Shown: positions 1 to 8,903, counted from the stretch's first letter. The stretch: DNA of 64,000 bases from Bdellovibrionales bacterium (GCA_027459485.1 DAIDIG010000002.1:186001-250000), one strand, 5' to 3'. A program made the numbers and translations. Notes: a model not told the origin generated them from the sequence alone.

Positions 1-844
1 GACGCGAGCACAGGAGCACCCCTGCAAGACCGGCGAATGCACCCATGATTGTGTAAACCCAAAATAAAGTGCGCTTGATCCGCACCCCGGCCCAATAAGC
101 GGCTCGTTGGTTCGAACCGATCGCATATATACTTCGACCGAAAACAGTGGAGTTCAGCCAAAAACTGCTGAGAGCCGCCACCACAACCAAAAACACGACG
201 AAAACCGGCAGCCCGCGGTAACCATAAAAGGCGTATGCGAACGCGGCCAAAAGAAGCGCGGGGAAGATCAGGTTTTGCCATTGTTTGCGATTGACCCAGA
301 TCAAACAAAGAAGAAACAGTAAAACCAGAGCTAGAGACGGCACGCGTGGCAAATATGAATCTGAGAATTTACCGAGCTGGTCGCTCATCGGGGATAGTGT
401 GGCACCGCCTGAAAGGATCATGGCTCCGCCGCGCGCAATGACCATCATGCCGAGGGTAATAATAAACGGATTGACCCCGAGAAGAGCTGTTAAGAGGCCC
501 GAGATTGCGCCGCAAGCAAGACCGACAAGAACGGCTACACCGACCGAAAGCCATGCGCCGGTATATCCGAGATCGATGAAGTGCCAGTTGAGTTGCGCAA
601 TGCCGGCTACGATTCCGGTGATTGCGACCAAGCTACCGACGGAAAGGTCAATCCCGCTTGTGATAATCACAAGGGTCATGCCGGCGGCTAGAATTCCGTT
701 GATAGTTGCCTGTAAAAGCAGGTTTGTGAGATTACGGGCGGAGCCGAACTCGCCATGAGTGAGAATGAGAAAAATAAATGAAAGGCCGAAAAGGCCGATC
801 CAGGCGCCGTTTTTTTGTGCGAACGTACCCATCTTGGATTTCAT
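1..844 (-). CDS. Sugar ABC transporter permease, XylH/RbsC family (3' end outside window)
   Basis: Inner-membrane permease of a pentose/ribose-type ABC importer. About 281 codons are visible from the ATG at 844; the C-terminus lies beyond base 1. The translation shows strongly hydrophobic segments, a family-typical stretch reading TSGIDLSVGS near residue 62, and a second conserved region with GVNPFIITLGMM near residue 122. The start overlaps the stop of the upstream ATPase gene as ATGA, so the two are probably translationally coupled. It is the third gene of a binding protein, ATPase, permease operon. The family is secure from the motifs and context. The substrate (xylose, ribose or another sugar) is inferred from its partners only. 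Confidence 0.9.
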   Translation of the reverse strand, partial: MKSKMGTFAQKNGAWIGLFGLSFIFLILTHGEFGSARNLTNLLLQATINGILAAGMTLVIITSGIDLSVGSLVAITGIVAGIAQLNWHFIDLGYTGAWLSVGVAVLVGLACGAISGLLTALLGVNPFIITLGMMVIARGGAMILSGGATLSPMSDQLGKFSDSYLPRVPSLALVLLFLLCLIWVNRKQWQNLIFPALLLAAFAYAFYGYRGLPVFVVFLVVVAALSSFWLNSTVFGRSIYAIGSNQRAAYWAGVRIKRTLFWVYTIMGAFAGLAGVLLCSR

Positions 845-2370
845 GCCATGGCCTCCTTGCGCGCGTTACCGACCGCAAGTTGCATGAGCGCCACCTGCGA
901 AAATTGCTCACGCGCGAGTATGCCCATTAATTGCCCCTCGCGCATCATCGCAATGCGGTCGCTGAGCGCCATCAGCTCTGGCAAATCCGACGAAATCATG
1001 AGAATGCTTCGCCCTTGCGTCGCCAATTGAAAAATAATTTCATAAATTTCGGACTTTGCTTTGACGTCGATACCGCGAGTTGGTTCATCGAGAATAATTA
1101 ATTTCGCGTCGGTATCCATTGCGCGGGCAATGATAACTTTTTGCTGGTTGCCACCTGAAAGTTGCGAGATCGACTGATCGAGAGAGGAGTGCTTCGTGCT
1201 CAGCTCCCCAAGGCGGGTACGAGCGCGTTCGGTTTCGCCCGTGTGATTAATGCGCAAACCGCGAAAAAAAACCGCAAGTCGTGAAATGCCGGCATTTTCG
1301 ATGAGCGAGCGTTCGGGCAAAATGCTTTCACCTTTGCGATCTTCGCTGACGTAACTCAGCCCGCGCCGAAGTGCCGCTTGAGGAGTCAAAAACTTCACGA
1401 CCTCATCGAGAAACCGAACTTCGCCGCCCAGCTGCTCGGCTGTTTCGTCGCCGAAAATCGCTTTTACGAGTTCGGTACGGCCGGCACCGAGCAGTCCGCC
1501 AATGCCAAATATTTCGCCGGCACGTATTTGAAAGCTTAAAGGCCCAAGTACAATTGCGCGCTCGGGTAGTCGCGCCCTGTATTCATTCAACTCAAGAATG
1601 GGATTGCCGAACTTACGCTTCGGTGCAGGCGGGTATATGTTTTGAATTGCGCGACCTACCATGTGTTCGATCAAGCCGTCCGGATTCGTTTCGGTCGTCA
1701 TGAAGGAGCAGACCGTTTGGCCATCGCGTAAGACAGTCAGGCGATCGCAAAGCGCGAAAATTTCTTCCATCTTGTGGCTGATGTAAACCATTGCCTTGCC
1801 TTGCAGCCGCAAGTCTCGAAGTAGCTGAAAAAGTTTTGCGCTCTCTGTCGGTGTGAGACTTGAGGTCGGCTCGTCTAAGATCAAAACCTTGGATTGCCTC
1901 GATAGTGCTTTGGCAATTTCTATCAATTGTTGCGTACCGATGCTGAGGTCACCGATTTTTTCGTCTGCCCGGCAGGGTGCTCCCACTGTGTCGAGCCAGG
2001 TTTGGGCCATTTGATTTAGACGCTGCCAATCGACCATACCGCTGGCGGCTTTCGGCCAATGCCCGACGAATAGATTTTCCGCTACAGTCAGGTCTGGAAA
2101 GGTAGAAAGCTCTTGATGAATGATTGCGACGCCGTGACTTTCGGCATCTGAAGGGGAACTGAATGCGACGGGCGTGCCGTCTATGGTGATTTGCCCTTCG
2201 TATGTGCCGTTGGCGTACACTCCCGACAGAATTTTCATGAGCGTCGATTTACCGGCGCCGTTTTCGCCGATGAGGCCCAGAATTTCTCCGGACCGAATGG
2301 TTAAATCGACATTGTCGAGGGCCTTCACTCCAGGGAAGAGCTTGGTGACGCCCTTGAGCTCAACGATCAT
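841..2370 (-). CDS. xylG: Sugar ABC transporter ATP-binding protein, XylG-like
   Basis: Tandem-domain ATPase of 509 residues, the usual size for XylG/RbsA/MglA proteins. The first Walker A is GENGAGKS at about residues 35-42, followed by Walker B LILDEPTSS near 163-171. The second half carries a degenerate Walker A, GLLGAGRTE, at 292-300, then signature LSGGNQQK at 404-411 and Walker B LIILDEP near 424-430. The degenerate second site is normal in this family. The segment around residue 57 (TYEGQI) resembles XylG rather than RbsA, hence the symbol. It hydrolyses ATP in the cytoplasm to drive import through the permease encoded downstream. It starts 11 bases after the binding-protein gene. Confidence 0.9.
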   Translation of the reverse strand: MIVELKGVTKLFPGVKALDNVDLTIRSGEILGLIGENGAGKSTLMKILSGVYANGTYEGQITIDGTPVAFSSPSDAESHGVAIIHQELSTFPDLTVAENLFVGHWPKAASGMVDWQRLNQMAQTWLDTVGAPCRADEKIGDLSIGTQQLIEIAKALSRQSKVLILDEPTSSLTPTESAKLFQLLRDLRLQGKAMVYISHKMEEIFALCDRLTVLRDGQTVCSFMTTETNPDGLIEHMVGRAIQNIYPPAPKRKFGNPILELNEYRARLPERAIVLGPLSFQIRAGEIFGIGGLLGAGRTELVKAIFGDETAEQLGGEVRFLDEVVKFLTPQAALRRGLSYVSEDRKGESILPERSLIENAGISRLAVFFRGLRINHTGETERARTRLGELSTKHSSLDQSISQLSGGNQQKVIIARAMDTDAKLIILDEPTRGIDVKAKSEIYEIIFQLATQGRSILMISSDLPELMALSDRIAMMREGQLMGILAREQFSQVALMQLAVGNARKEAMA

Positions 2371-2381
2371 GACGACGAGCC

Positions 2382-3401
2382 CTAGTGTCCGTAAATTTCA
2401 GCGTGAGTGTGAAAGCCCGATTTGATAATACGCTGGTCAATGTTGCCCTTATCGATTAGGTACACCGGTATCGTATCCATCGGCACTTCGAAGCGGCCGT
2501 TTTTGAATTCTACTGTTTTCGTTTCATTGAGAGCGATTTTTTGCTTGAGCGCCAGTTTGTAGGCGATGTCGGCCGAATCGCGCGCCATTTTTTCGATATC
2601 CTGCATGACGTCTACTTGTTGTTTGCCGGCCACGATATTTTTGATGGCCGCGACATCGGCATCGGCGCCCGCAACAAAAACTTTACCCGCGAGCTTTTGT
2701 TCGTTCAATGCTTGAACGGCGGCATTGGCCATCCCCGAGTTATTACAGAGTACGGCTTGAATATTATTATTGTAGCGTGCCAGTGCGTTTTCAACGGTAG
2801 CGAGTGCGAGCGAGGGGCTCCAGTTTTCATGATTCTTTTCAACAACGATATGAATGTCGGGATATTTGCTGAGAACTGAGTGATAACCGCGCGTGATTTC
2901 AGTCGCGATATTGTGACCGGCCTGGCCCAAAACAAGAACGTAGTTGCCTTTACCATGGGTCGCTTTGACGGCTGCTTCGGCTTGTAAGACGCCAATCTTA
3001 AACGCGTTCTCAGTGATGTAGTAATCAATCGGTGAATTACTGATGACCCGGTCATACGCAATGACCGGAACATTGTCATCGTGAGCCATGCGCACCAAAT
3101 TGGTAGCTGCATTCGAATTGACTGGCTGTATGACTAAAGCTTTTACGCCTTCGCTCAAGAGGTTTTCGACTTTCGCGGTTTGTGTTTGCGGGTTGTTATC
3201 GGCAGACACGACAACCGGTTTAAACCCCAATTTGTGAGCCTCATTTACAAAATATTTTTGATCTTTGATGTAGCGCTCCTCTTGGAGCGTTGAAAGCACA
3301 AAACCGATTTTGGGTTCGGTTGCGGCCGCGGCGTTGGCGGCTGGCCCGAGAACGCAGCAAACAGATAAAAGTCCTAACAAAAACAAAATAGATCCGTTCA
3401 T
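2382..3401 (-). CDS. xylF: Periplasmic sugar-binding protein, XylF-like
   Basis: Solute-binding protein of 339 residues with an N-terminal signal peptide (hydrophobic core at about residues 4-24, cleavage probably after ANAAAA). The mature protein begins KIGFVLSTLQEERYIKD, close to the XylF start pattern (KIGFS.. .REERW). It also has the type I periplasmic binding fold landmarks VKALVIQPVN near residue 87 and VIAYDRVI near 113. It delivers sugar to the XylG/permease complex encoded downstream. A GGGG ribosome site lies about 9 bases before the ATG. Xylose is the best guess from XylF similarity, but the exact pentose cannot be fixed from the sequence alone. Confidence 0.9.
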   Translation of the reverse strand: MNGSILFLLGLLSVCCVLGPAANAAAATEPKIGFVLSTLQEERYIKDQKYFVNEAHKLGFKPVVVSADNNPQTQTAKVENLLSEGVKALVIQPVNSNAATNLVRMAHDDNVPVIAYDRVISNSPIDYYITENAFKIGVLQAEAAVKATHGKGNYVLVLGQAGHNIATEITRGYHSVLSKYPDIHIVVEKNHENWSPSLALATVENALARYNNNIQAVLCNNSGMANAAVQALNEQKLAGKVFVAGADADVAAIKNIVAGKQQVDVMQDIEKMARDSADIAYKLALKQKIALNETKTVEFKNGRFEVPMDTIPVYLIDKGNIDQRIIKSGFHTHAEIYGH

Positions 3402-3488
3402 TTTGCAATTCCCCTTTTTCCGATGTGTGGAGCGTTCCCGCGAATATGGATTTGAATATGGTTAGTAGTCAATGTTAAAAACCACGAC

Positions 3489-3860
3489 ATGGTAACTGTC
3501 GAAATGTGGTGTCGCAGCCGTAGTGGCGTAATTGCTGGCGTGTGTAAAGGTTTGGCCGAGCGAATCGACATAGATGTAATTTTCGTACGTTTGGTGTGGG
3601 CACTTGCCGTTCTCTTGGCCGGCGCGGGGCTCGGCCTGTATTTACTACTCGCAGTCAGCTTGCCGCGCGAAGATCGTTTGGATCAAGCATACAACTCGCG
3701 AGTCTTCGGAGTGGCGGCGCGATTCGCAAGACGATTCGAACTTGATGTTGGTCTGACGCGCGCGGCATTTGTTTTTTTACTTTTCGCAACCGGTGGCACG
3801 ATGCTCCTCGCCTACTTAATCATGTATTTTATTTTGCCGAGCGAAGCCGAACTCCGCTAA
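3489..3860 (+). CDS. PspC-domain membrane protein with two PspC-like units
   Basis: Small inner-membrane protein of 123 residues. The first half has the classic PspC pattern: RSRSGVIAGVCKGLAER, then a VRLVW helix and a second hydrophobic helix ending in LPRED. The second half (about residues 70-120) repeats the layout: VFGVAARFARRFELD, LTRAAFVFLL, then AYLIMYFILPSE. It therefore appears to be an internal duplication. PspC proteins sense or respond to envelope stress, but nothing here shows a regulated partner. No good ribosome site precedes the ATG at 3489; an in-frame ATG at 3504 is an equal alternative. The gene is divergent from the sugar ABC operon. Confidence 0.8.
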   Translation: MVTVEMWCRSRSGVIAGVCKGLAERIDIDVIFVRLVWALAVLLAGAGLGLYLLLAVSLPREDRLDQAYNSRVFGVAARFARRFELDVGLTRAAFVFLLFATGGTMLLAYLIMYFILPSEAELR

Positions 3861-3889
3861 TATTGAATCCACGCAGGGAGGCAATGAGT

Positions 3890-4957
3890 ATGGCTTGGTA
3901 TAAACGGCTGAACTGGGTGAATGCGATTTTTCTGATCGTAACTCCGGTGATTGTTTCAATTTTTATCCCGCTCAATATTATTTTTCACGGGTTCGATTGG
4001 CGTTTGGTGCTGATTTTTATCCTCGGTTGTTTGGCGACCAGCGTTTCGATCACGGGCGGTTATCATCGCCTCTTCGCGCACCGAAGTTACGAAGCAAATT
4101 GGCTACTGAAGCTTTTTTATCTCGTTTTCGGAGCGGCCGCATTGCAGGGGTCGGCAATCAAATGGTGCAGCGACCATCGCCGCCACCACAAGCACGTCGA
4201 TACCGACGTTGACCCTTACTCCATTAGTAAAGGATTTTTGTTCGCGCATGTCGGCTGGGTTTTTTTGAAAGATGACCCGCAGTATCGAGAGTTTCGATCG
4301 CAAGACCTGAAAGCTGATCCGCTGGTGGTGTGGCAAAATAAATATTACTTTTTGCTGGCCGTAATCGTGGGGTTTGGCATTCCCACTCTGATCGGCCTCG
4401 CGTTCGGTTCGCCGTGGGGCGGTTTATTATGGGGCGGGTTCGCGCGCGTCGTGATCACGCACCACTGCACGTTTTTTATCAATTCGCTTTGCCACATGTG
4501 GGGCAAGCAACCTTACGGTAAGAAAAATTCGGCGCGCGACAATTTCGTGCTCGCATTTTTCACTTATGGCGAAGGTTACCATAATTTTCATCACCGCTTT
4601 GAGGCCGATTATCGTAACGGCGTACGCTGGTATCAGTGGGATCCGACCAAATGGTGGATTCGCAGTTTGTCCTTCTTCAAACTCACGCGCAATTTAAAGC
4701 GCGTGCCGGATTCTGAAATTTTGAAGGCGCGTCTGCAAGCCGATGAGTCTCTCTTTATTGCGGCGGGTTCCTACAACGAGCGGTTGCGAGAGATAAAAAC
4801 GAACATCGAGGAGCGGCTTCGTCAGATGGCCCAATTTCGAAAAGAAAAGCTCAAATTTGAATTTAAATCGGCGCGGATCGAGCTACGGGCGCTGCTCGCG
4901 CAGTGGCGTTTGGCGCGTCGTCTCTACGGCAAGCGACGGGTTGAGTTTGCCGCCTGA
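3890..4957 (+). CDS. Membrane fatty acid desaturase (acyl-CoA delta-9 type)
   Basis: Integral-membrane di-iron desaturase of 355 residues. The three histidine boxes are HRLFAH (59-64), HRRHH (96-100) and HNFHH (231-235), with the surrounding WCSDHRRHHKH and GEGYHNFHH patterns of stearoyl-CoA desaturases. It should introduce a cis double bond into acyl chains and so tune membrane fluidity. I chose the ATG at 3890 because AGGGAGG ends 8 bases upstream. In-frame alternatives are ATG 3884, which is too close to that site, and TTG 3863. The C-terminal tail of about 80 residues (290-355) is charged and helical. The 3' end overlaps the convergent protease gene by 75 bases. Confidence 0.93.
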   Translation: MAWYKRLNWVNAIFLIVTPVIVSIFIPLNIIFHGFDWRLVLIFILGCLATSVSITGGYHRLFAHRSYEANWLLKLFYLVFGAAALQGSAIKWCSDHRRHHKHVDTDVDPYSISKGFLFAHVGWVFLKDDPQYREFRSQDLKADPLVVWQNKYYFLLAVIVGFGIPTLIGLAFGSPWGGLLWGGFARVVITHHCTFFINSLCHMWGKQPYGKKNSARDNFVLAFFTYGEGYHNFHHRFEADYRNGVRWYQWDPTKWWIRSLSFFKLTRNLKRVPDSEILKARLQADESLFIAAGSYNERLREIKTNIEERLRQMAQFRKEKLKFEFKSARIELRALLAQWRLARRLYGKRRVEFAA

Positions 4958-5851
4958 AATCAGGCGATTGTGAAAATTGTTAACCGCGGTCGCGGTTTGA
5001 TCGATATGCTCAATGATTGTTTCGGGCGAGCGAACTTGCGGGTTCAACTGTAAGAATCGGGCCACCACGCCCGTCACGACCGCGGTTGCTTGGGACGTTC
5101 CGCTCATCGCGCCCATTTCACCGCCCGGGAGTGTCGAGATCAAATTGTCGCCGGGCGCGGCGATGCTCACCGAGTGCTCTCCATAATTGCTGAAGTCGAG
5201 AAGATTTTGGCCGCTGTGATCGAGGGCGGCGACCGACAAAATATTCGATAGTTTGTACGAGGCCGGGTAAAAGCCGCTGATGTCGTTGTCACTGTGGTTA
5301 TTGCCGGCCGCCGCTACAAAGAGTACGTTCGCGCGCGCAGCCTTTTCAATCGCCGCTTTTTCGTTGGCGTCGGGGTTGGCTCCGCCGCTAGAGAAATTGA
5401 TCACGCGCGCGTGCATCTTCACGGCATATCGGATGGCGGCCGTCGATGCGCGCAATGAGGCTGTCGGGAGCATGCCGCGTTCGTAGTACTTCAGCACCAT
5501 AAGTTGAATCGGGCGGCACGATGTACTCGCGATTTCGCGCTGGTTGCGAGGGCCGACTATTAGACCGGCCACGTGGGTCCCGTGCCCATGTTGATCGGCG
5601 AGGTTATTCGAACGATCGGCGAAATTCCAGCCATGAACATCGTCGACATAGCCGTTGGCATCGTCGTCGACTTGGTTGGTCGACTTGTTTTTGCCGAACG
5701 CATCTGTGCCTGTCTCACCCGGGTTTGTCCAAAGATGGCCTTTGAACCGAGGGTGATTCGGATCAAGGCCCGTATCAATGACGGCGACCACCACTGGTTG
5801 TGCGGCGGCACAGGTCACTGGCGTTATTTTGGGTGGGGGATAAGCATGCAT
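4883..5851 (-). CDS. Subtilisin-family serine protease (S8), no visible signal peptide
   Basis: Peptidase S8 of 322 residues with a complete triad: Asp26 in VAVIDTGLD, His90 in HGHGTHVAG, and Ser253 in SGTSQATA, plus the oxyanion Asn184 in AAAGNNHS. The usual Pro after the Ser motif is replaced. The start at 5851 is chosen because GGAGG sits exactly 6 bases before it. The frame stays open upstream to 6103, but that extension has no ribosome site and no signal peptide. With this start the catalytic domain begins almost at once, with no propeptide, as in intracellular subtilisins. Export by a non-classical route or a misjudged start are the alternatives. It overlaps the desaturase gene tail to tail. 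Confidence 0.88.
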   Translation of the reverse strand: MHAYPPPKITPVTCAAAQPVVVAVIDTGLDPNHPRFKGHLWTNPGETGTDAFGKNKSTNQVDDDANGYVDDVHGWNFADRSNNLADQHGHGTHVAGLIVGPRNQREIASTSCRPIQLMVLKYYERGMLPTASLRASTAAIRYAVKMHARVINFSSGGANPDANEKAAIEKAARANVLFVAAAGNNHSDNDISGFYPASYKLSNILSVAALDHSGQNLLDFSNYGEHSVSIAAPGDNLISTLPGGEMGAMSGTSQATAVVTGVVARFLQLNPQVRSPETIIEHIDQTATAVNNFHNRLISGGKLNPSLAVETTRQTPLREQRP

Positions 5852-6157
5852 TCGTTGCCTCCTTCGCGCCGAAAGCGCGAGTGATTTCGGTTGCCCCTTT
5901 TGGCGTCGGGCCCCTTGCCCGAAGTTCATGGGGTAAGACTGGGGGAGTGCAACGGTTAGACCAGGTGGTGAGAGCGTATTTTTCAGTTCGCTGAGAAATG
6001 TGTGCGGAGGTGAATGCAGACGACTGTCACGCGAACACGTGTTGATCGTTATCAGATGTCTATAAAAAACAGAGGGCTGTAGATTCAACTTCGCCGCTGT
6101 CAAGAGAGTGGACAGGTGTAAAAAATCGAATGGCTGAAACAGAAAAACGGAGGGAGT
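5852..6157. other. Intergenic stretch upstream of the protease gene
   Basis: About 306 bases between the protease start and the stop of the next minus-strand gene. The protease frame remains open through most of it (to 6103), with internal ATG at 5929, but no ribosome site supports those starts. It presumably carries the protease promoter. I see no convincing terminator hairpin or repeat. Confidence 0.4.
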
Positions 6158-7348
6158 TTAGCCCGGTGGAATTGCGCCGGTTTTGGCGCGCCGACGTAAA
6201 AGGCGCGAGCACGGTGTCGCGTTCCATTTACGCACGATAAAATCGCGAGCCTGATTCATTTTCTGATTCAGCTTTTCAGTCGCCTGTTGAAACCGCTCGA
6301 GCGAGCGGGCAATCTGCGGATATCGTGCCAATATTCGATCGCCCCAAACGTAGAATAATCCGCCGGCTGCGGCTGAAATGAGAAACGGGGAGTTGGCCAT
6401 GGCAAAATGAGCTAGACTGACAGAAGATCCGGCCATGACCATTTGAGGAACAAAATAGCCGACCGCCGTTCCGCGAATCGTATTAAAAACTGTATAAGCC
6501 TGGCGGCTGATGGGGCGTTCGCTGTCTTTTAACGGATCCCACTTACGCGAGAGAAGTGTCCAGCCAAATCCGCTGAAATAACCAAAGCCCGCTTTACGTA
6601 AATTGTTGTACAGTGGGCCCGCTCCAAAAGCCTGAAGAAAAAGACTTTTTGAAGCATGTAGAACGTTCAGCAAAAATGCGATCGCACCGGGACCCGAATG
6701 CCAATGCGGCAAACTAAAATCAATGACAAACTGATAAGCGAGGTACGTGAGGTAAATCAAAGCGGCGTGTGAAAGATAAGGGCTTATTTTCGAAACTTGC
6801 GTTTCAGTTAGCCGCGGTATCTTTCTGAGGCCCTTCGAAATCACGCTGCGCTCGACCAATTGCATGGCCTTCGTCCAACTGCCCGGTCGCAAATCCCAAT
6901 ATTTCATAAAGTAGAGGTTGAAAAGCGTAACGCCGGCTTTTTGCAGAAGCGTATGGGTGGGTGAAATAAAGTAGAGTCGATCTTCGTTGGCGTAGCTTAA
7001 AACCGTGATCGTCGTATTGAGTGAATCAGCCTGCTGCACGACAATGTCGGCGTCGGCTTTGGTCGGTTTGTCCGTCGCGGATTGGTCATCACTTGCCGGC
7101 GGTTCAGCCGCGACAAGAACCTTGGCGGACGGATCTTGTTTTAATACTTCGCGAGCAAGGTCATCAGGTGCGACGCCGTCGACCTCAGTCGTGAACGCGA
7201 GCGCCGGATCCTCTAACGGCGGTGGATTTGCAGCTGTCGCCGCCTCATTAAGTGCGGACTCCGCATGCGCGATCGGCGCAATCGGCCCCGCGATAACGAG
7301 AAGCGCGAGAATAAATGATAGGAGTTGATGCTTCTTACCCTCAAGCAT
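6158..7348 (-). CDS. Exported/membrane protein of unknown function
   Basis: Not recognised. The 396 residues start with a signal peptide (hydrophobic core at about 10-24, cleavage probable after AHA near 29). A low-complexity acidic/Ala-Pro region runs to about residue 110. After that come several hydrophobic segments, for example ALIYLTYLAYQFVIDF near 196-211 and FLISAAAGGLFYVWG near 325-340. The C-terminal 45 residues are basic and helical, with repeated Gln/Lys, ending in Arg-rich RLLRRRAK. The layout suggests an inner-membrane protein with a periplasmic N-terminal part. It is flanked by the protease and glyoxalase II genes on the same strand without close coupling. No function is offered. 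Confidence 0.75.
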   Translation of the reverse strand: MLEGKKHQLLSFILALLVIAGPIAPIAHAESALNEAATAANPPPLEDPALAFTTEVDGVAPDDLAREVLKQDPSAKVLVAAEPPASDDQSATDKPTKADADIVVQQADSLNTTITVLSYANEDRLYFISPTHTLLQKAGVTLFNLYFMKYWDLRPGSWTKAMQLVERSVISKGLRKIPRLTETQVSKISPYLSHAALIYLTYLAYQFVIDFSLPHWHSGPGAIAFLLNVLHASKSLFLQAFGAGPLYNNLRKAGFGYFSGFGWTLLSRKWDPLKDSERPISRQAYTVFNTIRGTAVGYFVPQMVMAGSSVSLAHFAMANSPFLISAAAGGLFYVWGDRILARYPQIARSLERFQQATEKLNQKMNQARDFIVRKWNATPCSRLLRRRAKTGAIPPG

Positions 7349-7448
7349 GGCCGGCGAATGTATACTGTTATTGGGCGATTTGCATACGGATATTTTTCAC
7401 AAAGTGAATGAAATGTAGGCAGTAATTTGTATCGTTGATTTGCGGGGC

Positions 7449-8216
7449 TTACCACCCGTTTCGCGCGGTCCGAACTGCCGTGAATTCTTCAACAGTGTGG
7501 GCGCGTAGAAACAAATTGTGATGCCGTTCAGAATCGATCGTTATAGGCACGGTGGGGCGGCCGTGGCGGCGCCTTTCGGCGAGTTGTTCGCGCAGTTGCA
7601 AATACGGAGCGATCGAACGGTCGTCGTGCGTGCGGCGAAGATAGTCGATGGTGAAATCCAGATTGTTGAGCGTATACTCGTGCGCACAATAGACCCGCGT
7701 ATCGGGCGGGAGATTCTTCAGCTTTGCAAGAGACCCGAACATTTGGGCGAATGTCCCTTCGAACAGCCGGCCACAGCCGAACGAAAAGAGCACGTCTCCG
7801 CAAAAAAGAACGGGTGCTTGGTATGTGTTGCGGTTTTCTGAATGAATGCCGACGTCGTGGGCAAAAAAAGCCAAGTGATCCAGCGTGTGGCCGGGCACGT
7901 AAAGAGTTTGCCACTCGCGGTTTCCGAACTGAAAGAAATCGCCTTCATGCAAAACGCGATCAATCTCGATGCCTATTGCGGCTAAACTGGACGGCCCAAG
8001 AATCTTCGATTTTGGGTGGTGCTCTTTGAGATCGGCGATTCCGCCTGAGTGATCCGGGTGATGATGAGTCGCAACGATCAGATCCAGAATTAAATTGGAG
8101 CGCGCTAAAAAATCGAGGACCGGAGCTGCGTCGCCCGGATCGACGACCATCGCATGCCCGTTGGCTTCGACGATAAATATATAGTTATCTTGAAAGGCGG
8201 GGACCAGATGGATCAA
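7449..8216 (-). CDS. gloB: Hydroxyacylglutathione hydrolase (glyoxalase II)
   Basis: Metallo-beta-lactamase-fold thioesterase of 255 residues, the normal GloB length. The metal motif THHHPDHSGG is at residues 50-59, with later ligands in PGHTLDH, CGDVLFSFGCGRLFEG and CAHEYTLNNLDF. It hydrolyses S-lactoylglutathione to lactate and glutathione in methylglyoxal detoxification. The start is TTG at 8216, preceded by AGGAGG four bases upstream, which is a strong reason to accept the rare codon. A glutathione-based chemistry in this organism is also supported by the GST, CGFS glutaredoxin and glutathione peroxidase genes elsewhere in the window. Confidence 0.93.
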   Translation of the reverse strand: MIHLVPAFQDNYIFIVEANGHAMVVDPGDAAPVLDFLARSNLILDLIVATHHHPDHSGGIADLKEHHPKSKILGPSSLAAIGIEIDRVLHEGDFFQFGNREWQTLYVPGHTLDHLAFFAHDVGIHSENRNTYQAPVLFCGDVLFSFGCGRLFEGTFAQMFGSLAKLKNLPPDTRVYCAHEYTLNNLDFTIDYLRRTHDDRSIAPYLQLREQLAERRRHGRPTVPITIDSERHHNLFLRAHTVEEFTAVRTARNGW

Positions 8217-8302
8217 AATACCTCCTCATACATGCGCGGATTTTCGCAGCTCAAACTTTACGGATGCAATTGCAATGCCGTCAAATCTTTAGACAGACCG
8301 CT

Positions 8303-8315
8303 GCCGAATTTCGGC
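8303..8315. promoter_or_regulatory. Perfect 13-base palindrome in the gloB/secreted-protein intergenic region
   Basis: GCCGAA-T-TTCGGC, perfect six-base arms around one base. It lies between two divergent genes (gloB on minus, the 148-residue secreted protein on plus), where an operator would be expected. No regulator is identified. The role is inference. Confidence 0.35.
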
Positions 8316-8404
8316 GGTTGGGGCCATAGATCGAAGCTGTGCTGCCTTTAAATTTGCGGGCGAGATACCCGGAGCGGGCCCGCCAATTGCAAAGACCGAG
8401 ATTG

Positions 8405-8426
8405 GATATGAGCCGCAGGCTCTATC
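8405..8426 (+). promoter_or_regulatory. Hairpin in the 5' leader directly before the ribosome site
   Basis: GATATGAGCC, loop GCA, then GGCTCTATC form a near-perfect stem with one bulged base. The sequence AAGGAG starts at the next base (8427-8432) and the ATG follows at 8440. A second GC-rich inverted repeat (TTGCGGGC with GCCCGCCAA, about 8355-8385) lies just upstream. The leader may be structured, or the hairpin may stabilise the message. Confidence 0.4.
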
Positions 8427-8439
8427 AAGGAGTATTAAG

Positions 8440-8886
8440 ATGGGAAAAAAATCATTCGTAATTTTAGCGGCCGTTTTGACTCTCGCCGGTACCGTGGCCA
8501 TGGCAAAAGTATCAACCCGCGATTGCCTGAAGGACGTAATCAATCACCCGAGCAAAAACTCAATGGATCAGATTGACCCCTCCATTCAAAAGTTAAACAC
8601 CGCGATGGGTGATTTTTTTGCAAAGACAGAAACGGGCCAGTTTTATAATGCCAATAATTTCGGCCTTGTGGTTAGGGACTGCAGAATTACCAAAACGATC
8701 GCCGATGACGGGACGGCCTCGTCACAGCTCAGTGTTGAGTTGCAACGCGGAGATCAGAAACAACACAAGCTTTTTCCCGGCACTCAATCGCTGGTCATTC
8801 GCGGCGACGCTTCGCGATCTGAATTTTTGCGTCAGGTAAAAGATGCCGCAGATCGATTAAACAGTATTCAACAACAAAATATTTAA
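8440..8886 (+). CDS. Small secreted protein of unknown function
   Basis: Not recognised. The 148 residues begin with a clear signal peptide (MGKKSFVILAAVLTLAG, cleavage after AMA at about 22). The mature part is hydrophilic with two cysteines (CLKD near 29 and DCRI near 76) that could form a disulphide. AAGGAG eight bases before the ATG gives a secure start. The gene ends 18 bases before the convergent FAD oxidase gene. The mature protein is short and has no membrane segment, so a periplasmic or extracellular protein is likely. Confidence 0.8.
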   Translation: MGKKSFVILAAVLTLAGTVAMAKVSTRDCLKDVINHPSKNSMDQIDPSIQKLNTAMGDFFAKTETGQFYNANNFGLVVRDCRITKTIADDGTASSQLSVELQRGDQKQHKLFPGTQSLVIRGDASRSEFLRQVKDAADRLNSIQQQNI

Positions 8887-8903
8887 AGTTTATTTATCGA
8901 GTT

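Noticed and set aside
285-758. 157-codon plus-strand frame
   Set aside because: Lies opposite the sugar permease gene, which has a continuous hydrophobic translation.
6158-7348. Homology between the two large unknown membrane proteins (this one and 52512-54251)
   Set aside because: Shared layout only; no shared sequence motif seen.
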